From: Flammeovirgaceae bacterium
GTDB lineage: Bacteria > Bacteroidota > Bacteroidia > Cytophagales > Cyclobacteriaceae
Assembly (NCBI GenBank): GCA_003229495.1
Contig: QIEB01000045.1
Coordinates: 1-18,354 of the forward strand
DNA: 18,354 nt
Direction: 5' to 3'
The notes under the pieces were generated by a model. It did not search any database. It saw only the letters and a program-made list of their open reading frames with translations, and was not told the origin of the DNA. Position 1 is the stretch's first letter, and every line of letters begins with the position of its first letter. Made by a program: the position numbers and the translations under genes. Below, one piece after another: positions 1 through 8,200 of the stretch.

Positions 1-2251
1 TAAGCAGGCCATTAACAGAATATATGGCTTGATCATTGGGTGAAGGAGCTTTCGAACCATCAATTTCCTGAAAAATCTGAAATCCACCGACTCCATTATT
101 TGCCGTCAGCACTAACTTTAGGTAATTGCTTTGGTCTCCTGTTCCAATATAGAATCCTTGAGACTGCCAATTAACCGGAGTAGTGTTATTGAAGAATGGG
201 CCATTTATCTTGGTACTCACGGTAAAGGGGCCTGTTTGAGAAGATACATCTACTCCAAATTGGAAGGCATTCTCTTGAAAACTGTTTACAAATGCATCTC
301 CGCTGGTTATGACGGGAATGGTAAGTAATCCGGATGGGCCACCTAATATCACTTCATCTGAAACAAACTGATCCAGGTAATCAGTAGTCCCATTGTTCAT
401 TAAGCCAGTTAGACCAGTTCCTCCAAATCCATTACCCTGTTGACTAAACAGGTCATTGAAAAAGGGGGGTTGAAGGCCCTTTCCGTTGGAGGCGTCCCAA
501 ACAAAAGGATCTTCCAGGTCCAGGAGTCCATCATCGTCATCATCGGGGTCGTTAAGATTAGAAACCAAAAAACCGTTGATTAACGTTTGATCAAAATCTT
601 CTGTCGGCTGGTTGGCAGCCGAACACGGATCGGTACTATTATCAGTCTCATCACCATCTGTATAACCGTCACCGTCCGAATCCACTAAGTAGTCATTAAT
701 ATTTGGACTACAAGAGGATGGATCTCCCGGTTCAAACACAATTATGTTGTTACTTCCGTAGGTAGCGGCCCATACCGTTCCTTCAAATATATCTCCAGTA
801 CCCTGAGCGGTTACATCCAAAGGGGTACTTCCAAAGCCAGATGCAAAGACCTCAACATTGGTAACGCTTTGCCCGTTGGCGCTTAGTTCGATTCTATAAA
901 TTTTACCATCAAATGATGCTGTGAGTAAATCACCGGTCATGGCTCCTCCAAAGAAATTGGTGGCCGTATATTCGACCAGGCCATTGGTAGATGTACTCCA
1001 GGTATACAAGGCGGCATCATCAATCCCGGGGTTCTGAAAATCGGCTTCTACCGGGTTGGCCAAACTGACAGGTACCGGTGGCCAGTCTACCGTGGGACTC
1101 GATTCAAAAAATTCCTGATTGCTAGCATCACGGCGATAAAGTCCTGCCCCTGCAGGATTGGCACGTATAGGATTGGGATGACCACCGTAAATGGGTCCAA
1201 ATCCCGGGCCTGATACCAGGTGCAAGTTATCAAGATTGTTCACCTGAGCATCATTGGCTCCCGGTCCCAGAGAGCCTGGTTCTCCAATTACATAATTATT
1301 AGTAACGTTTGAAGCTCCTTCATTCTCAGGATAGCCTCCCCAGCCTAGGTTGGCTCCATTGTCAATGGTGTAAAGTCTGCCCTCCACTCCCGCGGTCTGA
1401 GTTAGTACCAAGTCATAACTGTTTCGAAAACCCGGTGCGTGGATCTGTACTGGCCCCCCTATTACAATCTTAGCCTGGTTCAATCCATCATTTCCTCCAA
1501 ACGGGTCGCCCACATCTGAGCCACCGGGGCCGGTATTTGATCTGGTGGGATCATCCAAAGTAGGCAGATCGTAACTCCCTCCGAAACTATTATCGATCAT
1601 GTCCAGGTCTATTTTTAAAATTGCTGCGGATAGTGCGTATTCCGTGAGGTAGGCAAAATTCGTAGAAGGCGAACCTGCATTGGTATTTCCTCCACTGTTT
1701 ACATACAAGGTATTGGTAGCCTCATCCAGCTGCATACCATAGGTGGAATGGTTATGTTCAGAACGTGGCAGGCCACGCACCACATCCAACTTGGTCCAGC
1801 TGCTCCCATTCCAGGTTAATTTAGAGATCACTCCGGAGTTGGTGTCCAGGTTCAGATCCTCAAAGTCAGGTTCGTCACCCGCCCGCGGATCACTGGAACT
1901 AACGTATATTATTGGATTTGAGGAGGTACCGGTCAATAGAATTCCGGCGACCTGACGATTGTTTTCGCCAGCGTTTAAAGTACCATCGTCGTTGTAGTTG
2001 GGGATCTGTTTAACTAATAGAATAGTTTCCGTATTTGAAACTTGGTAGTTATTTGGACCGGTTTTCTGTATGTTGTAGGCAAACATTGTCCCATCAAGTT
2101 GACTCACATATAAACGACCATCCGGGCCAAACTGCAGCGATGTTGGATTGGATAAAGACTCACCGGCAAGGCCGCTGGTTGTAAAACTAATTTGGCCTGA
2201 CAAGTTCGTTGAACACACCAGTACAAAAAATAGTATAAATTGAAATTTCAT
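1..2251 (-). CDS. Secreted modular protein C (3' end off window): dehydrogenase-type beta-propeller, TSP3-like and jelly-roll-like modules
   Basis: This reading frame stays open from the ATG at 2251 to the window edge, giving 750 full codons with no stop. Residues 1 to about 19 are a hydrophobic type I signal peptide (Cys13 is not in a lipobox), with mature protein probably starting at QISF. Residues about 30-510 form a propeller of the sorbosone/aldose-sugar dehydrogenase type: NPTSLQFGPDGRLYVSQ near the start, then PRSEHNHS, GFRNSYD and GWGGYPENEG. Unlike paralogues A and B it has no Kelch block. It passes directly into Asp-rich TSP3-like calcium-binding repeats (DSDGDGYTDGDE, DPDDDDDGLLD) flanked by Cys514 and Cys543, then into the jelly-roll-like domain also seen in A (QGFYIGTGDQSNYLKLVL). 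The start lies 33 bp after the stop of B, so cotranscription is likely. A T9SS sorting domain is expected beyond the window but is not seen. Family function is unproven; a surface carbohydrate-binding or oxidising role is inferred. Confidence 0.9.
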   Translation of the reverse strand, partial: MKFQFILFFVLVCSTNLSGQISFTTSGLAGESLSNPTSLQFGPDGRLYVSQLDGTMFAYNIQKTGPNNYQVSNTETILLVKQIPNYNDDGTLNAGENNRQVAGILLTGTSSNPIIYVSSSDPRAGDEPDFEDLNLDTNSGVISKLTWNGSSWTKLDVVRGLPRSEHNHSTYGMQLDEATNTLYVNSGGNTNAGSPSTNFAYLTEYALSAAILKIDLDMIDNSFGGSYDLPTLDDPTRSNTGPGGSDVGDPFGGNDGLNQAKIVIGGPVQIHAPGFRNSYDLVLTQTAGVEGRLYTIDNGANLGWGGYPENEGASNVTNNYVIGEPGSLGPGANDAQVNNLDNLHLVSGPGFGPIYGGHPNPIRANPAGAGLYRRDASNQEFFESSPTVDWPPVPVSLANPVEADFQNPGIDDAALYTWSTSTNGLVEYTATNFFGGAMTGDLLTASFDGKIYRIELSANGQSVTNVEVFASGFGSTPLDVTAQGTGDIFEGTVWAATYGSNNIIVFEPGDPSSCSPNINDYLVDSDGDGYTDGDETDNSTDPCSAANQPTEDFDQTLINGFLVSNLNDPDDDDDGLLDLEDPFVWDASNGKGLQPPFFNDLFSQQGNGFGGTGLTGLMNNGTTDYLDQFVSDEVILGGPSGLLTIPVITSGDAFVNSFQENAFQFGVDVSSQTGPFTVSTKINGPFFNNTTPVNWQSQGFYIGTGDQSNYLKLVLTANNGVGGFQIFQEIDGSKAPSPNDQAIYSVNGLL
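950..1955 (-). repeat. Near-identical paralogous tract, copy in gene C
   Basis: This part of the C propeller aligns without gaps to 3716-4721 in gene B at a constant offset of 2766 bases. In three 60-base samples I counted 1 difference (955-1014), 3 (1441-1500) and 3 (1861-1920). Similarity drops clearly on both sides, before about 950 and after about 1955. The pattern suggests recent duplication or gene conversion. Boundaries are by eye. Confidence 0.7.
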
Positions 2252-2284
2252 TCCAAAAAGCGAAATAGATTGCGAAGATAAAAA

Positions 2285-5047
2285 TTAATACTTGATGAAT
2301 TTAAAGTTACCAAACTGTTTACCAGATAAAAGCTTCACAACATAGATACCTGTTGAAACAGTAGAAATATCAATCTGTACGGGAGTTGATGCAGTGATAT
2401 TTACCAAGTCAGTCTTCTGGACCTGCTGCCCCGAAATGTTAAATATAGTGATACTTGCATCTATTAAAGGTTCCTCACTTATCAAAAAAATCTTGTCACC
2501 AGCGGGTATTGGATATATTTTAACAATATTGTTTAAAATGTTCTCATCAACATCTAAAACTAAATCTGAAATTTCAATCTCTAAAAACTCCTGACTGATC
2601 AACTCCGGTCCGCCCCCCCTGTTGCCGGATCCTGTAGTAATATAGATCTTTGCGTGGTAGAATAACGCCTGGGTAGCATGTCGTGCGGTATTTAGCGCAT
2701 CCATAGTGGTCCAGGTATTGGTTTTGGGATCCAAAGCTTCCGTCTCATAATGCGCGGTGGTCTGACCTTCCGTTTCACCACCAATTACCATCAACTTACT
2801 ATTGGCTACTACCGTGGTGGCACCAGCTCGTTCTGTTGGTATATTAACCCCGGCTGGCAGCGTTGTCCAGTTGCCCGTAGTGAAGTTATAGACATCAACC
2901 TCTGGCACTGTGGGGGCAAACACAGTCAACTCACCGGTACGACGACCCGCTACTGCATAGAGCTTATTCCCCACCACACCAACCTGAAAATGATCTCTTG
3001 CCCTGGGAGCATCCGGTAGGGTGGTCCAGGTGCCCGTGGACGGATCAAACTCGTCTAACCAAGGTACCCATCCATCTATGTGCCCATTCTGCAAACCACA
3101 AACCATATAGATACGATTATTGTAAACCGCTACTCCCGTGGAGCCGCGGCGGCGGGATGCCGGTATGCTGGGACCCGTGGTCCAACTGTCAGTTCCAGGG
3201 TCATATATATACACATTAGTCAATGGAGTCTCATTGGGAAAATCTCCGGTGAAGCCTCCGATTACATATACATCGCCCTGGTAAGATACTGCTTGAAAAT
3301 GGTGCATCTCAAATGGCGGGGCAGCACCTGTGCTCCAACTCCTGGACACTGGATCATAAATCTCCAAAGGTTTATTCCCTCTCCCACCTATCAAGTAAAA
3401 CAGTCCTCCCACCTCTACATAGGCATTTTCGTGCCGCTTGGTAGGGTCGTTACTACTTACTTCCACTGTCCATCCATCGTCAGCAGGTTGGTCCGGCTCA
3501 AATACTGTAACATTGCCAGATGCATAGGTCACCGCCCATACTGTTCCTTCAAATATTTCGCCTGTGCCTTGGGCTGTGATATCCAATGGGTTACTCCCAA
3601 AGCCTGAAGCAAAGACCTCAACATTGGTAACGCTTTGCCCGTTGGCAGCTAGTTCAATTCTGTAAATTTTACCATCAAAAGAAGCTGCCAGTAGATTCCC
3701 TGTCAGGACTCCTCCAAAGAAATTGGTGGCCGTATATTCGACCAGGCCATTGGTAGATGAACTCCAGGTATACAAGGCGGCATCATCGATACCGGGATTT
3801 TGAAAATCTGCTTCTACAGGGTTAGCCAAACTGACAGGTACCGGTGGCCAGTCTGCCGTAGGACTCAATTCAAAAAATTCCTGATTGCCATCATCACGGC
3901 GATAAAGTCCTGCCCCTGCAGGATTGGCACGTATAGGGTTGGGATGTCCTCCGTAAATTGGGCCAAATCCCGGGCCTGATACCAGGTGCAAGTTGTCAAG
4001 ATTGTTCACCTGAGCATCATTGGGGCCCGGGCCCTGGGATCCTGGCTCTCCAATCACATAATTATTGGTAACGTTTGAAGCCCCTTCATTTTCAGGATAA
4101 CCTCCCCAGCCTGGATTGGCTCCATTGTCAATGGTATAAAGTCTGCCCTCCATTCCCGAGGTCTGAGTCAGTACCAAATCATAACTGTTTCGAAATCCCG
4201 GTGCGTGGACCTGTACCGGGCCCCCTATTACAATCTTAGCCTGGTTCAATCCATCATTTCCTCCAAACGGATCACCCACATCTGAGCCACCGGGGCCGGT
4301 ATTTGATCTGGTGGGATCATCCAGTGTGGGCAGATCGTAGCTCCCTCCGAAACTATTATCGATCATATTCAGGTCTATTTTTAAAATTGCTGAGGATAGT
4401 GCGTATTCCGAGAGGTAAGTAAAATTCTTAGAAGGCGAACCCGCGTTGGTATTTCCTCCACTGTTCAAGTACAAGGTATTGGTAGCCTCATCCAGCTGCA
4501 TACCATAGGTGGAATGATTATGCTCTGAACGTGGTAATCCACGCACAACATCCAACTTCGTCCAGCTGCTCCCATTCCAGGTTAATTTAGAGATCACTCC
4601 GGAGTTGGTGTCCAGGTTCAGATCTTCAAAGTCAGGCTCGTCACCTGCCCGCGGATCACTGGAACTAACGTACATTATTGGATTTGAGGAGGTACCCGTC
4701 AATAAAATTCCGGCAACCTGACGATCTGTTACCACTGCATTTAAGGTACCATCATCGTCGTAGTTGGGGATCTGTCTGACCAATTGGATGGTCTCGGTGC
4801 TGGTTACTTGATAATTGTTGGGGGCGGTTTTTTGTATGGTGTATGCGTATATTGTCCCATCGTGCTGACTAACATATAAACGACCATCCGGGCCAAACTG
4901 TAAACTGGTAGGATTAGATAAGTTTGCCCCGGTCAAATTGTTTGAGTTAAAACCTATCTGACCAAGCGAACTTAGTGGTATCAGGATCAGTAGAAATAAA
5001 AGAAAACCAGTCCAATTCTCAATACTATAAGATCTAAAAATAGACAT
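2285..5047 (-). CDS. Secreted modular protein B: dehydrogenase-type propeller, Kelch propeller, T9SS sorting domain
   Basis: This 920-residue protein is predicted to be exported by Sec and then T9SS. Residues 1-29 are a signal peptide ending SSLG/Q. Residues about 40-515 are a sorbosone/aldose-sugar-dehydrogenase-type propeller. It contains LPRSEHNHS, APGFRNSYD (Arg286, in the place of the active-site Arg-Asn of soluble glucose dehydrogenase) and NPGWGGYPENEG. Residues about 524-820 hold six Kelch motifs, recognisable by YLIGG, YVIGG, YMVCG, YAVAG, MVIGG and YITTG, which would close one six-bladed propeller. Residues about 842-920 (IYPIPAGDK to KFIKY) match the T9SS type A sorting domain. It is a close paralogue of the first 820 residues of A, followed directly by the sorting domain. 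It has its own promoter at 5101-5131. C follows after 33 bp. PQQ use or sugar oxidation is possible from family resemblance but not shown. Confidence 0.93.
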   Translation of the reverse strand: MSIFRSYSIENWTGFLLFLLILIPLSSLGQIGFNSNNLTGANLSNPTSLQFGPDGRLYVSQHDGTIYAYTIQKTAPNNYQVTSTETIQLVRQIPNYDDDGTLNAVVTDRQVAGILLTGTSSNPIMYVSSSDPRAGDEPDFEDLNLDTNSGVISKLTWNGSSWTKLDVVRGLPRSEHNHSTYGMQLDEATNTLYLNSGGNTNAGSPSKNFTYLSEYALSSAILKIDLNMIDNSFGGSYDLPTLDDPTRSNTGPGGSDVGDPFGGNDGLNQAKIVIGGPVQVHAPGFRNSYDLVLTQTSGMEGRLYTIDNGANPGWGGYPENEGASNVTNNYVIGEPGSQGPGPNDAQVNNLDNLHLVSGPGFGPIYGGHPNPIRANPAGAGLYRRDDGNQEFFELSPTADWPPVPVSLANPVEADFQNPGIDDAALYTWSSSTNGLVEYTATNFFGGVLTGNLLAASFDGKIYRIELAANGQSVTNVEVFASGFGSNPLDITAQGTGEIFEGTVWAVTYASGNVTVFEPDQPADDGWTVEVSSNDPTKRHENAYVEVGGLFYLIGGRGNKPLEIYDPVSRSWSTGAAPPFEMHHFQAVSYQGDVYVIGGFTGDFPNETPLTNVYIYDPGTDSWTTGPSIPASRRRGSTGVAVYNNRIYMVCGLQNGHIDGWVPWLDEFDPSTGTWTTLPDAPRARDHFQVGVVGNKLYAVAGRRTGELTVFAPTVPEVDVYNFTTGNWTTLPAGVNIPTERAGATTVVANSKLMVIGGETEGQTTAHYETEALDPKTNTWTTMDALNTARHATQALFYHAKIYITTGSGNRGGGPELISQEFLEIEISDLVLDVDENILNNIVKIYPIPAGDKIFLISEEPLIDASITIFNISGQQVQKTDLVNITASTPVQIDISTVSTGIYVVKLLSGKQFGNFKFIKY
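3716..4721 (-). repeat. Near-identical paralogous tract, copy in gene B
   Basis: Partner of the tract at 950-1955 in gene C. It covers the central part of the dehydrogenase-type propeller, including the GFRN and GWGGYPENEG motifs. The matching region of gene A (around 12930-13900) is recognisably homologous but much more diverged at the nucleotide level. Confidence 0.7.
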
Positions 5048-5085
5048 CTAATGCGTTTAAAAAATCAGTGTAATAAAATTATTAT

Positions 5086-5097
5086 GTACAATTGTAC
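5086..5097. promoter_or_regulatory. Perfect 12-bp palindrome at the expected transcription start of gene B
   Basis: GTACAATTGTAC reads the same on both strands. It begins four bases downstream of the -7 element (5101-5108) on the minus strand, so it spans the expected transcription start. It is absent at the same position of the related gene A promoter. It could be an operator or simply chance in AT-rich DNA. Confidence 0.35.
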
Positions 5098-5100
5098 TTA

Positions 5101-5131
5101 CAAAACTACTGATTATTTCTTGAAAAAACAA
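5101..5131 (-). promoter_or_regulatory. Bacteroidota-type promoter of gene B
   Basis: On the minus strand, TTG (5131-5129), a 20-base spacer, then TAGTTTTG (5108-5101) match the Bacteroidota primary sigma consensus TTG-N19-21-TAnnTTTG at every fixed position. The predicted start lies near 5095, giving a leader of roughly 45-50 bases before the ATG at 5047. The promoter and the AT-rich sequence upstream of it (5132 to about 5160) resemble the promoter of gene A at 14322-14351. Confidence 0.75.
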
Positions 5132-5219
5132 TAGTTTTTTATTAAATAACACAATTTTCATTCAGATAGGACTATTTCATATGAGCATTGATGCTGCTAA
5201 TTACATCCGGGTTTAACGC

Positions 5220-5258
5220 ATAACCCCTTCACCAAAATAATATTGATGAAGGGGTTAT
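5220..5258 (-). terminator. Hairpin after gene A (probable terminator or 3'-end stabiliser)
   Basis: A perfect 12-bp inverted repeat, ATAACCCCTTCA (5220-5231) with TGAAGGGGTTAT (5247-5258), encloses a 15-base loop. It lies 16 bases past the stop codon of gene A. On the minus strand it is followed by TGCGTTAAACC rather than a run of T, so it is not a textbook intrinsic terminator. It may terminate by another route or protect the 3' end of the long messenger. It separates A from the promoter of B. Confidence 0.6.
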
Positions 5259-5274
5259 ATACGGAATTTAGGTT

Positions 5275-8200
5275 TTATCTTATTAGTACAACTCTGGTAA
5301 TATTGGATTCAAAGCTGCTACCATTGTTCATCAGGAAATAAACTCCGTTTGCAAGCGCGTCATTGAAGTTCAGGTTCAGTGTATGGCGGCCGGCAGCTAA
5401 GTCAAAAGTACCCAATGGGGTTTGCCGTCCCATAGCATCAATTAGAACTAAGGTGATCACCTCATTTTCTTTGAGAATAATCTCAATATTCAAAGCGCCA
5501 TCAGATGGAACAGGGTAGACATTTAGTTCGCTGAAATCAAAGGTAACTATAAATGGATCAGACATGACGGAACAACCTAACTCGTCCGCAATAGCAACAC
5601 TGTACTCACCGGACAAAGTAACCTCGATAATCTGAGAAATGGCTCCTTCAATTTCAACACCATCCAGGCTCCATTGATAACTTTCTGCTGGTGTGGACAT
5701 CAATATCCGGTCATCCAGAGTCAGAGTCGGTTTCTGAGGGCCTGGTTGGGTATTCACGGTAAATGACTCTTCCGTCGAATTATCTTTTTGGTCAGTAATA
5801 GTGACCGTATATACTCCTGAGGTTAGACTACTAATGTCTTTGGTAGTTTCACCATCGGACCAAAGGTATTCCACCACACCGAAGCCGCCACTCACCGTTA
5901 AGGTAATTGCCCCCGCTTCATTCAGACAATTGGCATTTTCGATTTGTCCATCTATCGACCATTCAGGGTCCCTGGTGATCTCGGTAACATCTATTACTAC
6001 CTCTTGCTCATCGAATAGACCAGCAGCATCCGTAGCGCTAACGGTGATGGTAAACATTCCAAAATCGTTAAAGTCAGGGGTGACTATTATCATTCCGGTT
6101 CCATCGCCATTGTCAATAAAATCCATGAACGGCTGTAGACCAGAAGCCGTTAATCCCGGAATTTCATTGTCCGGATCAGTAGCAACAATGTCAAACTGCA
6201 ACGAAGACCCTTCTTCCAAAGTTTGATCAGGTATATTGACCAGTATGGGAGCGGCATTTACCTCGGTGATAGTAACCAGAATGGTTTCTTCATCTTGCAA
6301 TCCAATGGCATCGGCTGCAGTAATGGTAACTGAATACAGGCCAACGTCTGTAAAACCTGGAGATATCAGCAGCTGCCCAGTGCCATCTCCATTGTCCATA
6401 AAACTCATAAATGGCGACAATCCGGTGGCGGTTAATACTGGTATTTCACCATCAGGATCACTGGCAGTTATTAAAAGATCCAGTACATCCCCTTCAGGAA
6501 CTGTCTGATCGCCTATGAATGCCAGTTCAGGGGCAGCATTTACGTCCAGAACAGTAACTGTGATAGTCTCCTCGTCAGTAAGCCCTGCAGCATCTGTGGC
6601 GGTGATGGTTACAGTGTAGATTCCATTGTCCATGAATCCCGGAGATAACGAAAGGGTGGCAGTTCCATTATTGTTATCTACTAAACTTGCGAATGAAGGG
6701 AGACCGGTAGCAGATATAACTGGAATTTCATTATCAGGATCACTGGCCGATACCGGCACATCCAAAGTATTTCCTTCTGACACCACCTGATCACCTGATG
6801 GCACCAATTCCGGCGGTGCATTCACATCGGTAACCGTGACTTGCAGCGTTTCCTCATCCTGTAATCCCATACCGTCTGTGGCCGTAATAGTAACATTATA
6901 CACACCCACATCTGTAAAACCAGGTGAGATCAATAACTGGCCAGTCCCATCGGTATTGTCCACGAAACTCATAAAGGGTTGCAACCCGGCAGCAGTCAAT
7001 ACAGGTATTTCTCCATCCGGATCGCTGGCAGCTATGGAAACGTCCAAAATATCTCCCTCAGCTACCACTTGATCCCCAATTGCAGCCAAAACCGGCGGTC
7101 CGTTCTCATCGGTAACGGTAATATTGAATGTCTCTTCATCAGTTAACCCGTCAATGTCTGTGGCTGTAATGGTTACCGTGTAAATACCGTTATCCACAAA
7201 TCCAGGGGCTAATGACAGCATGGCGGTACCATCACCGTTGTCTGTTAAAGTAGCGAAAGTTGGTATGTCTGTGCCGGTAATCGCAGGTGGACCACTATTA
7301 TCTGTGGCGGAAATTGGAATGTCAAGCAGGGCGCCCTCGGCAACAGTTTGATCGCCAATAGCATCCAAAACGGGAGGTAGATCCCCTATTTCAAATAACT
7401 CAAGTCCCGATAGTTTAGGATTGTCAACCACTCCATTGAAGTCTATGGTAAAAAACCCATCCGTTACTGTTATGTTGTTAAAACACACTATAATGGCGGT
7501 TGCAGGTGCTCCTACCTGAGCAATTATATCGTAGTTACTCAACTGCCCCTGTCCATTTTCTACATTCACATTAAATACACGGGACCCCACACCGCCAACA
7601 GTGTTCACACCAAAGAATATCTCTGCAAAATGTAATTCGATAGCATAGTCACCAGCGGCCGGTACTGGAATGTTATAGGTGAAGCTGCCACCATCATCAA
7701 ATCGTTCAGTTTGATAGAGAACATCATTATTAGTGGCGGAGATGGGAATGACATTTTCAAATTGGTTCGCTCCATCATTAAACTGGTCCACCAGCCAGTC
7801 CTCTCCGTTGAATGTAAAAGCCGGGCCTCCGGAATTAATCCTGAAAAGTGGAATGAAGTTGCCAATAGTAATATTAAAGGTCTCCTCAGAAAACAAACCT
7901 CCATTGTCAGTGGCCCTGACAGTCACTCCATAAACCCCTGCAGGATCACTAAGGGTACCTGTGATCAATCCGCTCACTGGATCGATAGTTACAGTATTAG
8001 GCAGGCCAAATGCAGAATAAGTGATAACATCACCCACGTTGGGATCATTTGCATTGATCTGAATAATTATAGATTCTCCTAGATTATTAATCTGATTTCC
8101 TGGATTCACCACTATTGGAGGAGCAGGAGGAGTAGCCACTGAGAATAGCTCCAACCCGGACAGTTTGGGGTTATCAACCGTTCCGTTGAAAGTAATGGTG

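Noticed and set aside
2273..2280. TATCTTCG on the minus strand just before gene C, resembling a -7 element
   Set aside because: No TTG lies 19-21 bases upstream; the nearest is about 30 bases away. C is better explained by read-through from B.
3080..3607. Plus-strand open frame of 175 codons inside gene B
   Set aside because: It lies antisense to the well-supported Kelch region, has no recognisable domain and no promoter. It is a by-product of the composition of the real gene.
5801..7072. Several plus-strand open frames over the cadherin-like repeats
   Set aside because: They repeat with the 282-bp period of the minus-strand gene and read as complement of its repeats, so they are shadows.
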